Shown: piece after piece, positions 1 through 6,823 of the stretch
Position numbering within the stretch: the first letter of the stretch is position 1
Layout: every line of letters begins with the position of its first letter
Assembly: GCA_028290125.1 (NCBI GenBank)
Contig: JAQGKM010000238.1
Coordinates: forward strand, 1 to 10,500
Direction of reading: 5' to 3'
DNA: 10,500 nt
Source: Hyphomicrobiales bacterium
Lineage (GTDB): Bacteria > Pseudomonadota > Alphaproteobacteria > Rhizobiales > Beijerinckiaceae
Position numbers and translations under genes: made by a program
The notes under the pieces: generated by a model
Seen by the model: only the letters and a program-made list of their open reading frames with translations
The model's database searches: none
Told to the model about the DNA's origin: nothing

Positions 1-1364
1 CCGGAAATGATGTTGTCGCCGGCTTGCGTGCTGATCGCCTGGTCGGAACCGCCGACAGCGGCGCCTTGCACGACCGGGGCGACATAATCGGCCTTGAGCG
101 TGCCGACCGTTGTGGTCACCACATTGCCAGCCACGTCGTAAATCTTGATGGACACGACGCCGCCGTTCGCGACCGCAGCCTGAAGAGCGGCCGCCGATGT
201 CGTTCCGAGGTCGAAGTTGACTGTCGTATCCGAGGCCGAGATGGAGACATCGCTGGCGATCTTCACATTGCCGACGTAGAGCTCCGCCCTGCCGTTCGTC
301 GCCTGGCCGGCCTTGATCGTGGCGGTCGCGACGAGATTCGTGTTCGTGGCGTTGAGCGCGCCGTCGACCACATTCCCGCCGACGGCATGGAACGAGATGT
401 TCGTGGACGCATCCGGCGCGGCTGTGTCAACCGTGTTGGCAGTGGTGCCGAAATCCGTCGTGAACTTGTCGAGCGCCGCCTGCAGATTCGTCGCATCCGC
501 GAGCGACATCGTCTGGACGAGCTTCTGGATTTTCGCAATGCCGTCGAGGTCGGTGGCCGTGACCGAGTTCGCCTTGGCGACCTGGGTGGCTACGCTGTCC
601 GAGATTCCCAGCGACTTGATGAAAGTGCTCGAGGTCAGGTCAACCGTCGACGGCGCGTTCTTGATGGCGTTGGCGAGATTCGCCGCAACGTCGACCGACG
701 AATTCTTCACGCCCGCAGCGAGGATGTTGGCGACCTGCGCGGAGACGAGCTGATAACCGACGTCGTGCGACTGCAAGGGGTTATAGTTGAGCGGGTTGAC
801 CGAGCTGGAAATGCCGAGCGCCTGTTTCAGCGCAGCCACGTCCGCGACCGCTCCCATCTTCTGGATGATCGTGGTGATCGGGCTGATGACCGTCGCGCCT
901 TCCGGCGCGGTCAGCGTCCCCAGGAAGCTGACTCCGGTCGATGAGTCGACCGCTCCGCCGGCCGATGGCGCGGAGACGAACGATCCGGTTCCGCCGATAT
1001 TCCAGTTCCCGTTCTCATCCGAGACCACGAACGTCTCGGGCGCATTGGCGCGATAGACCTTCATGCCCTTGAGGTAGCCGTCGATGACGATGCCGCTGGA
1101 ACCGCCCCCGCCACCGCCGCTGTTTCCGCCGCCGCCGCCGCCGCAAGCGGCGACAAGGAGCGACAGCAGGCTGACGCCAGCCAGCGTCGGCGCGCCGGAC
1201 CGCGAGATCAGGATGTCGCCGCCTTGTTCCCGGGCGCGGCGCTTTTCGGCGCTTTCGGCCTCTTTTCCGTCGGTGCGCACCACACTGATCTGACCATCGG
1301 CGGTCAGAAACACGTCAACGCCTGCCGAATCGGACGGGAGCTTGCCGGAAACATCGAACGTCAT
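1..1364 (-). CDS. Large adhesin-like surface protein, N-terminal 454 residues (3' end outside window); putative type I secretion substrate
   Basis: The reading frame is open on the minus strand from an ATG at 1364-1362 to the window edge, so the C-terminus is missing. The start is supported by an AAGGTG Shine-Dalgarno-like sequence about 6 bases upstream. Residues 1-55 are polar and charged. Residues 56-73 are hydrophobic and end in LVAAC (Cys74), which resembles a lipobox. Residues 75-90 are almost pure Gly/Ser. Residues 91-170 hold a small beta-rich domain ending in a VISPITTIIQKM segment, a motif type I associate with very large cadherin/VCBS/Ig-like bacterial surface proteins. Residues 171-310 look mostly helical. 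From about 318 the Thr/Val/Asn/Ala-rich, Cys-free sequence resembles Ig-like repeats. The divergent LapB-type exporter suggests this is its cargo, but that is inference: the C-terminal secretion signal and any RTX repeats lie outside the window. It could also be a lipid-anchored outer-membrane protein exported by Sec. Coding status is secure; function is not. Confidence 0.75.
   Translation of the reverse strand, partial: MTFDVSGKLPSDSAGVDVFLTADGQISVVRTDGKEAESAEKRRAREQGGDILISRSGAPTLAGVSLLSLLVAACGGGGGGNSGGGGGGSSGIVIDGYLKGMKVYRANAPETFVVSDENGNWNIGGTGSFVSAPSAGGAVDSSTGVSFLGTLTAPEGATVISPITTIIQKMGAVADVAALKQALGISSSVNPLNYNPLQSHDVGYQLVSAQVANILAAGVKNSSVDVAANLANAIKNAPSTVDLTSSTFIKSLGISDSVATQVAKANSVTATDLDGIAKIQKLVQTMSLADATNLQAALDKFTTDFGTTANTVDTAAPDASTNISFHAVGGNVVDGALNATNTNLVATATIKAGQATNGRAELYVGNVKIASDVSISASDTTVNFDLGTTSAAALQAAVANGGVVSIKIYDVAGNVVTTTVGTLKADYVAPVVQGAAVGGSDQAISTQAGDNIIS
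1101..1142 (-). repeat. Glycine-codon tract (poly-Gly linker)
   Basis: Fourteen codons (residues 75-88 of the leftward gene) are GGN, broken only by an Asn-Ser pair. They encode two Gly6 runs directly after the lipobox-like Cys. Such linkers are common behind lipidated cysteines. Any gain or loss in units of three bases would change linker length without breaking the frame. Confidence 0.7.
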
Positions 1365-1525
1365 GTAACACCTTCGAAAAAGCCGAGAAAAATCAAAAAC
1401 AATATTAAGGATCATTCCCAATATAACGGGCGTCATGGCTCAGGTCTAGTCATTGCGCGCGGCACAAAAGCATTTTATGGTGCTTCGCATTATTTGATGG
1501 TCCCGTTTTTGGGTGAATCTATTCC
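1365..1525. promoter_or_regulatory. Divergent intergenic region between adhesin-like gene and secretion operon
   Basis: These 161 bases separate two divergent start codons and are visibly richer in A+T than the flanking genes, especially 1375-1430 and 1465-1510. Promoters for both directions must lie here or overlap the gene starts. I see a plausible leftward promoter (separate entry) but no convincing rightward one, and no clear operator palindrome. Confidence 0.6.
1420..1448 (-). promoter_or_regulatory. Candidate sigma-70-like promoter for the leftward adhesin-like gene
   Basis: Read on the minus strand, TAGACC (1448-1443) and TATATT (1425-1420) are separated by 17 bases. They match the consensus -35 and -10 at four and five of six positions. 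Transcription would begin near 1413, leaving a leader of roughly 50 bases before the ATG at 1364. The call rests on pattern only. Confidence 0.33.
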
Positions 1526-3118
1526 ATGTGCAAAAAAGTTATACTTAACGAGAAGCGCTTGGGTAACCTGCTCTACGTTCTCGCTTTTTCTCCACTGATT
1601 TGCGCGCTGCCCGGTGTCGGAACGGAAGCCGCCGCCCAAACCGCGGATGAAAGCCCGATACGCAGGACGGCCGTCCACGCCGCCCTTCGGCTGTCTTCCT
1701 ACAATTTGCCCATGTTCGCCGGGGGCGGAACGACTCTCAGTGGCGAAACAGGCGACGCGCTCACCGGCGTCGTCGGCTTCATGATCACCAAGGCGTCGCC
1801 GCCCTATTCGACTCAGGGTCGCGCCGATTTCATTCGCGCCGTGCGCGCCGCCGTCGCGACTCACCCGGCCATCGGCTCGGCGATCGCCGATGTCGCCGCG
1901 CAGGAAGCGGGCTCGCGCGAGGCCTATGCGGGCTTCCTGCCAACGATCACCGGCTCGGGAGACGCCGGATACCGGAGCTACGGGGTCAACGCCTCGACGG
2001 CCGCGGGCGTCCAGAAGTCGCGCGCTCCGAGCGTCGGCCTGACCCTTCGTCAGCTCGTCTTCGATTTTGGCGCGACCAGCAGCGCCTATGACGCCAGCCT
2101 CGCCCGGCAGACGCAATCGCAGGCGGATCTCGCAGCGGCGCGCGGCGACTACACGATGCGCGCCATCGCCGCCTATGTGGATGTGATGCGCATGCGCTCG
2201 CACAACACGCTTGCCGAGCAGAACGTCAGTGCGCGACAGTCTCTCCTGGACCAGGTGCGCGAACGCTCGCGCAGCGGCGGCGGCTCTGATTCGGAGGTCA
2301 CCCGCGCCGAGGGGCGCCACACGGAAGCGCAGGCCAATGCGGCTTCGGTCGCGAATCGACTCAGCGCGGCGGAAAGCCAGTTCGCCGAAATCTTCGGGCG
2401 CGAACCGCCCGCCCTGATGCCGATGCCGGTCGATCCGCCGATCAAGAACGCCGACCGGCCCCTGCCCGAGCTTCTTCTCGCCTACGCGCCGGCGCAATCG
2501 CGCCAATCGGCGCGCGACGCCGCCGACCGGGACGCCGACGCGCTGAAATATCGTGCGCTGCCGCGCGTCAATCTTGAATTGTCGCATTCGCGACGCGAGT
2601 GGGACGGGCTCTCGATCGGGCGCTCCGGTTCGGACACGACGGCCGTCCTCGCGCTTCGTTATGACTTCTATAGCGGCGGCGCCGACAAGGCGCGCGCGGA
2701 AGCCGCGGCCTTCAAGGCCGGTCGCGCCGCGCTGGAATATGAACTCGTGCGACGTCAGTTCGAGCGCGCGCTCGCGCAGGCGCGCGCCGACGTCACCAGC
2801 ACCGCCTCGATCCAGGATGCGCGCATCCGCGCCGCGAAGGCCGCCGTAAAGTCGATGGAGGCGGTGAACGAGCAGTTCCAGTTCAATCGCGGATCCCTGC
2901 TCGACGCGATCAAGACGCAGGAAGAGCTCTACGCCGCCGGCAAGGACATGGTCGACGCCGTCGCGGACCGCTTCCTCGCGCGCTATCGTCTGCTCTATTA
3001 CACATCGCAGCTCGACGAGTTGTTCCAGCTCGAAAACGTCGACGTGACCGCGCTCAAGGAGACGGCTGCGCCGGCGCGCGCCGCCCCCAAACCAAAGAAG
3101 CCGGCGGCCGGGAAGTGA
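1526..3118 (+). CDS. TolC-family outer-membrane efflux/secretion channel of a type I secretion system
   Basis: This 530-residue protein would form the trimeric outer-membrane channel-tunnel that docks onto the fusion protein encoded two genes downstream. Residues 1-37 look like a Sec signal peptide: basic N-terminus, hydrophobic LLYVLAFSPLICALPGVG, and likely cleavage after AAA37. The OEP/TolC core starts near residue 102 (DFIRAVRAAVATHPAIGSAI, the typical 'A...NP.i..a' first helix) and continues through two long Ala/Arg/Glu-rich helical repeats to about residue 505. The tail is rich in Pro, Lys and Ala. Residues 38-100 are an extra segment rich in Gly and Ser that TolC proteins do not usually have. 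The ATG at 1526 is preceded by a weak GGGTGA about 9 bases upstream. It is first in an operon, with its stop overlapping the next start by 4 bases. Family assignment is firm; the link to the divergent substrate is inference. Confidence 0.9.
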   Translation: MCKKVILNEKRLGNLLYVLAFSPLICALPGVGTEAAAQTADESPIRRTAVHAALRLSSYNLPMFAGGGTTLSGETGDALTGVVGFMITKASPPYSTQGRADFIRAVRAAVATHPAIGSAIADVAAQEAGSREAYAGFLPTITGSGDAGYRSYGVNASTAAGVQKSRAPSVGLTLRQLVFDFGATSSAYDASLARQTQSQADLAAARGDYTMRAIAAYVDVMRMRSHNTLAEQNVSARQSLLDQVRERSRSGGGSDSEVTRAEGRHTEAQANAASVANRLSAAESQFAEIFGREPPALMPMPVDPPIKNADRPLPELLLAYAPAQSRQSARDAADRDADALKYRALPRVNLELSHSRREWDGLSIGRSGSDTTAVLALRYDFYSGGADKARAEAAAFKAGRAALEYELVRRQFERALAQARADVTSTASIQDARIRAAKAAVKSMEAVNEQFQFNRGSLLDAIKTQEELYAAGKDMVDAVADRFLARYRLLYYTSQLDELFQLENVDVTALKETAAPARAAPKPKKPAAGK

Positions 3119-5238
3119 GCGATTTCACCGAAGCGGTCGTCGATCCGCTTGAGTCCAGCCTGATCTGGCTGCTGGGCCACTTCGGCCGCCCGATGTCGCG
3201 GGCTGCGCTGCGTGCGCAGGTGGCGCGCAAGCAGGGTCAGTGGCGCATCGAGCAGATGGTCGAGGCCTTGGAAAGCTTCGGCGTCCGCACGCTCGGGCAC
3301 AAGCCCGGCGCCCTGGCGGACACGCCGCTCGATGGACCGCGCCTCCTCGTCAGCGCGAAAGGCGAGATCCTCCTCGTGACCGGCGAGCGCGAGCGGTCGG
3401 GCGAGCTGCGCGTCCTGACAGACGGCATCACGCCCGACACGATGGCGGAAGACGCCCTGCTCGCCTGGCGTGACGCCATGGCGCTGACCTTCACGCCGCC
3501 GTTGCGCGCGCCTGCCGAGAACGCCGCATATGCGCGCGGTCGTTTCGGTCACTGGTTCTGGGGCCCCATCCTGTCGGCGCGCTCCATCTACGTGCAGGTG
3601 GCGCTGGCCGCGCTGCTGACCAACGTGTTCGCGCTCTCGGCCTCGATCTTCTCGATGATCGTCTACGATCGAGTCATGCCCAACGGCGCCATGGAGACCC
3701 TGATCGCATTGCTGATCGGCGTCGGCATCGTCTTCGCGAGCGATTTCATCATTCGCACGCTGCGCTCCTACTTCCTCGACCTCGCCGGCGCACGCGCCGA
3801 CATGATCATCGCCGACACCCTGTTCGAGCAGATCATCGACGTGCGGCTGGGCGCGCGCAAGGGATCGGTGGGCGCCAGCGCCAGCGTGTTGCGCGAGTTC
3901 GAGAGCCTGCGCGATTTCCTGACATCGGCGACGCTGACCGTGCTGATCGACATTCCGTTCGCGCTGATCTTCGTGATCGTGATCGGCATGATCGGCGGCC
4001 CTCTGGTGTGGGTGCCGGTTCTGGTGTCGCCGCTCGTCATCCTGGCGAGCCTTGCGGTGCAGCCGTCGCTGCGGCGGCTGGTGAAGATCAGCCAGGAGGA
4101 CGGTCGCAACAAGAACGCGATTCTGGTCGAGACGCTGGCGGGAATCGAGACGCTGAAGGCCATCGGCGCGGGCTCGATCATGCGCCGTCGCTGGCAGGAG
4201 GCGGTGTCGCACCAGGCGGCGATCGGCCTGAAGACACGCATGTTCGGCCAGTTCGCCGGCAATGTCGCCAATCTGGCGGGCCAGCTCGTGTGGGTCGGCG
4301 TCGTGACGCTCGGCTTCTTCCTCGTCCAGCATGGGCAGATCGGCACCGGCGCCATCGTCGCGTGCTCGATGCTCGCCGGGCGTGTCGTGTCGCCGCTTGC
4401 GCAACTCGCGCAACTGCTCACGCGCGTGAACCAGTCGCTGGCGAGCTACCACGCGCTGCAGGAGCTCATGGCGCTGCCGCGCGAACATGCGCCGCGCGCG
4501 TCCTTCGTGGATTACGGCGCGCTGAAGGGCGGCATCGAGTTCCGCAATGTGTGGTTCAACTATCCCGGCCAGTCGAAAGGCGGGCTGGAGGATGTGTCGT
4601 TCACGATCGAGCCCGGCGAGAAGGTCGCCTTCGTCGGCCCGGTCGGCTCCGGCAAGTCGACGATCACCAAACTGATTCTCGGCCTCTATCAGCCCGACCG
4701 CGGCGTCATCCTGATCGACGGGATCGACTCACGGCAATTCGATCCCGCCGACATTCGCCGCGCGATCGGCGCCGTCATGCAGGATGTCTGGCTGATGTCC
4801 GGCACCGTGAAGGACAATATCGCCATTGGCGGCGAGAACCCGACCGACGCCGACATTCTCGAGGCGGCGCGCATCGCCTGCGTGCATGAATTCATCTCCA
4901 CGCATCCCGACGGCTACGGGATGCAGCTGAAGGAACGTGGCGAGGGCCTCTCGGGCGGCCAGCGGCAGGCTTTGTCGATCGCCCGCGCGCTTGTCGGGCG
5001 CCCGCCCATCGTCATCCTCGACGAGGCGACCAGCGCGTTCGACGTGGCGACCGAGCGCGTGCTGCTCAACCGACTGAACGCGGCGCTGACCTCCCGCACG
5101 CTCATCGTGGTGACCCATCGCGCGTCGCTGTTCGAGCTGGTGCAGAAGGTCGTGGTGATGCAGGAGGGCCGGATCGTCGCCAGCGGCCCGAAGGACGAAT
5201 TGCTGCGCCGACTTGCGCAAGCCGGCGGACAGGGCTGA
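3115..5238 (+). CDS. Type I secretion ABC exporter (permease-ATPase fusion), LapB/LssB-like
   Basis: This 707-residue inner-membrane exporter would power one-step secretion of a polypeptide. Residues 1-125 form a C39-peptidase-like domain without the catalytic Cys, so it should bind rather than cleave cargo. Membrane segments lie between about 158 and 435; VYDRVMPN at 183-190 is typical of the exporter family used for large repeat adhesins. The ATPase domain is intact: Walker A GPVGSGKST at 508-516, signature LSGGQRQ from 612, Walker B IVILDE at 632-637, and H-loop His668. The start is GTG at 3115, inside the stop of the upstream tolC-like gene (GTGA overlap), implying translational coupling. 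ATG alternatives lie well inside the C39-like domain. Its stop shares one base with the start of the fusion-protein gene. Length fits the family. The sub-family call (LapB/LssB rather than HlyB) is from recalled motifs and is less certain than the general function. Confidence 0.93.
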   Translation: MSDFTEAVVDPLESSLIWLLGHFGRPMSRAALRAQVARKQGQWRIEQMVEALESFGVRTLGHKPGALADTPLDGPRLLVSAKGEILLVTGERERSGELRVLTDGITPDTMAEDALLAWRDAMALTFTPPLRAPAENAAYARGRFGHWFWGPILSARSIYVQVALAALLTNVFALSASIFSMIVYDRVMPNGAMETLIALLIGVGIVFASDFIIRTLRSYFLDLAGARADMIIADTLFEQIIDVRLGARKGSVGASASVLREFESLRDFLTSATLTVLIDIPFALIFVIVIGMIGGPLVWVPVLVSPLVILASLAVQPSLRRLVKISQEDGRNKNAILVETLAGIETLKAIGAGSIMRRRWQEAVSHQAAIGLKTRMFGQFAGNVANLAGQLVWVGVVTLGFFLVQHGQIGTGAIVACSMLAGRVVSPLAQLAQLLTRVNQSLASYHALQELMALPREHAPRASFVDYGALKGGIEFRNVWFNYPGQSKGGLEDVSFTIEPGEKVAFVGPVGSGKSTITKLILGLYQPDRGVILIDGIDSRQFDPADIRRAIGAVMQDVWLMSGTVKDNIAIGGENPTDADILEAARIACVHEFISTHPDGYGMQLKERGEGLSGGQRQALSIARALVGRPPIVILDEATSAFDVATERVLLNRLNAALTSRTLIVVTHRASLFELVQKVVVMQEGRIVASGPKDELLRRLAQAGGQG

Positions 5239-6626
5239 TGTCGAAATTTCGCGTACTCCTCGCCGCCCTGCGTTCGCCGAGCGCGACGCTCATGGATTCG
5301 CAGCCGATCGGCGCGCGCGACGGCTCGGGCATTGCCTACGCCTCGCGCATTCCGCAATTGCGGCGCTCGTCGAGCGGCCTGCTCTACACGGTGTTTGGCG
5401 TCTTCGCGGCGCTCATCGTCTGGGCCTCGATCGCCACCGTGGACGACCTCACCCGCGCCGACGGGCGCGTGGTGCCATCCGCGCGGCTGCAGGTGGTGCA
5501 GAACCTCGAGGGCGGCATCGTGCAGGCGTTGCATGCCCGGCAGGGCGAACGCGTCGAGGCCGGCGCCTTGCTGATGAGCCTGTCGGCCACGCAATTCGGC
5601 GCCGAGCGCGATTCGCGCCGCCAGCAATCGAGCGCGCTTTCGGCCAAGGTCGCGCGGCTGCGCGCGGAGGTCGAAGGCGGCGAGCCGCAATTCGACGACG
5701 AGACGCGTGCCGCCGGTGACGAATTCGTCGCGCAGGAGACGGCCGAGTTCAACAGCCGCCGCTCCAAACATCTCTCCGAACTTGCGATCATCGAGTCGCA
5801 ATTGCAGCAACGGCTGAAAGAGGCGGAGGACACGCGCAACGTCATGCAGACCGCGCAGAATTCGCTGGAAAGCGCGCGGCAGGAGCTCACCATCGTGTCG
5901 CGCATGGTCGAGCGCGGGCTCGAGCCGCGCCTCGAGCTGGTGCGCCTGCAGGGCCGCATCTCGGACCTGCAGGGGCGGTTCGAATCCTCCCGCCTCGCCA
6001 TCCCGCGCCTTGACGCCGCCATCGACGAAGTGCGCGGCAAGCGCGAGCAGGTCGTCCGGCAGTTCAGGGCGGATGCGGCGGCCGAGCTCGGCAAGGCGGT
6101 GATCGACCTGCGCAGCGTGCAGACCTCCCTGCCCGCGCTGGCCGACAAGGTCGACCGCGCCGAGATCCGCGCGCCCGTGCGCGGCATCCTCAACCGCATG
6201 TTCGTCAGCACGATCGGCGGCGTCGTGAAGCCCGGCGAGCCGATCGCCGAGATCGTCCCGGCGGATGACCAGCTGGTCATCGAGGCGCGCATCCGCCCTC
6301 AGGATATCGGCTTCGTGCGGGCCGGCATGCCGACGCGGGTCAAGCTCACCGCCTATGATTATTCGATCTTCGGCTCGATGCAGGGCGAGGTCACGCAGAT
6401 CGGCGCCGACGCTGTCGCATCCGATGACCGGACGCAGCCCAACGCCTTCTACTTCCTTGCGCGCATCGAAACGACAACCACGGCGTTCGAGACTTTCGGG
6501 CGGCAGTTGCCGGTGATCCCCGGCATGCAGGCGCAAGTCGAGATCATCACCGGCAACAAGACGGTCATGTCCTATCTGACGAAGCCGCTGGTCGGCGTGA
6601 AGGAAAACGCGTTTCGCGAGCGTTGA
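5238..6626 (+). CDS. HlyD-family periplasmic adaptor (membrane fusion protein) of the type I secretion system
   Basis: This 462-residue adaptor would bridge the inner-membrane exporter and the TolC-like channel. A cytoplasmic N-terminus of about 45 residues is followed by one transmembrane helix (about 47-66). A half lipoyl/biotinyl domain follows, with the hallmark QNLEGGIVQALHARQGERVE at 88-107. Residues 120-305 are charged and helical and should form the coiled-coil hairpin. The second lipoyl half (AEIRAPVRGILN, near 308-319) and a beta-barrel domain end in the characteristic GMQAQVEIITGNKTVMSYLT. The ATG overlaps the upstream TGA by one base (TGATG), and an AGGG lies just upstream. All three components of a tripartite exporter are therefore in one transcription unit. 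The gene ends 7 bases before a palindromic repeat that may serve as the operon's 3' boundary. Confidence 0.93.
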   Translation: MSKFRVLLAALRSPSATLMDSQPIGARDGSGIAYASRIPQLRRSSSGLLYTVFGVFAALIVWASIATVDDLTRADGRVVPSARLQVVQNLEGGIVQALHARQGERVEAGALLMSLSATQFGAERDSRRQQSSALSAKVARLRAEVEGGEPQFDDETRAAGDEFVAQETAEFNSRRSKHLSELAIIESQLQQRLKEAEDTRNVMQTAQNSLESARQELTIVSRMVERGLEPRLELVRLQGRISDLQGRFESSRLAIPRLDAAIDEVRGKREQVVRQFRADAAAELGKAVIDLRSVQTSLPALADKVDRAEIRAPVRGILNRMFVSTIGGVVKPGEPIAEIVPADDQLVIEARIRPQDIGFVRAGMPTRVKLTAYDYSIFGSMQGEVTQIGADAVASDDRTQPNAFYFLARIETTTTAFETFGRQLPVIPGMQAQVEIITGNKTVMSYLTKPLVGVKENAFRER

Positions 6627-6632
6627 GCGAAA

Positions 6633-6756
6633 CCGTCATTGCAAGCTGAGCGAAGCAATCCAGGCACGAATGGCCATCGTTGAAGCGCGCGCGAGCGACT
6701 GGCGGCCAGCGCCGCACGCGCGGCTCTGAACTGCTTCGCTGCGCTCGCAATGACGG
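6633..6756 (-). repeat. Copy 1 of a ~125-bp palindromic dispersed repeat (element A)
   Basis: The left arm 6633-6664 and right arm 6728-6756 are imperfect reverse complements (CCGTCATTGC... against ...GCAATGACGG). Most of the interior also matches the copy at 10329-10458 in reverse orientation. For example, GCGACTGGCGGC at 6695-6706 and CACGCGCGGCT at 6715-6725 correspond to 10382-10393 and 10363-10373, with identical 8-base spacing. It lies 7 bases after the stop of the fusion-protein gene, between convergent genes, where its RNA could form a stem-loop at the transcript end. It encodes nothing recognisable. Confidence 0.8.
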
Positions 6757-6784
6757 ACGCGAGAGGCGTGGCGCAAACCGAAGA

Positions 6785-6822
6785 CGGATCGCCGCGTCGC
6801 CTTCGGCTCCTCGCAATGACGG
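6785..6822 (-). repeat. Copy 1 of a ~36-bp dispersed repeat (element B)
   Basis: This stretch matches the reverse complement of 10289-10324 with about three mismatches in 36 bases (core GCCGCGTCGCCTTCGGCTCC). It ends one base before the amidohydrolase stop codon. Together with the preceding ~125-bp element it fills nearly all of the 197-base convergent intergenic region. Confidence 0.75.
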
Positions 6823-6823
6823 A

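Noticed and set aside
24..944. Plus-strand open frame (306 codons) at the left edge
   Set aside because: The minus strand is open across all of 1-1364 with a ribosome site and a coherent adhesin-like composition. The plus-strand product is Arg/Asp-rich shadow sequence.
1453..1481. Possible rightward promoter (TTGCGC, 17 bases, TATGGT) for the secretion operon
   Set aside because: It matches consensus too poorly, especially at -35, to report as a feature.
1592..1610. Lipobox around Cys26 of the TolC-like protein
   Set aside because: The preceding residues Pro-Leu-Ile do not fit the small residue needed at -1, and an AAA signal-peptidase I site follows at 35-37.
1490..2587. Minus-strand open frame (365 codons) opposite the TolC-like gene
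   Set aside because: It is antisense to a clear TolC-family protein and begins inside it without a ribosome site. Its product is low-complexity and Arg-rich.
3115..3490. Active C39 bacteriocin-type peptidase at the ABC protein N-terminus
   Set aside because: There is no Cys in residues 1-125, so the domain cannot be a Cys peptidase.
2998..4488. Long minus-strand open frame (496 codons) opposite the channel and ABC exporter genes
   Set aside because: It lies antisense to well-supported family members. Its Arg/His/Asp-rich composition is what GC-rich antisense frames produce, and no domain is recognisable.
4914..6536. Long minus-strand open frame (540 codons) opposite the adaptor gene
   Set aside because: Same reason: the sense strand encodes a clear HlyD protein, and the antisense product has no motif and a biased composition.
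6627..6823. CRISPR array
   Set aside because: The repeats are two different palindromic elements, not a regular series of direct repeats with spacers.
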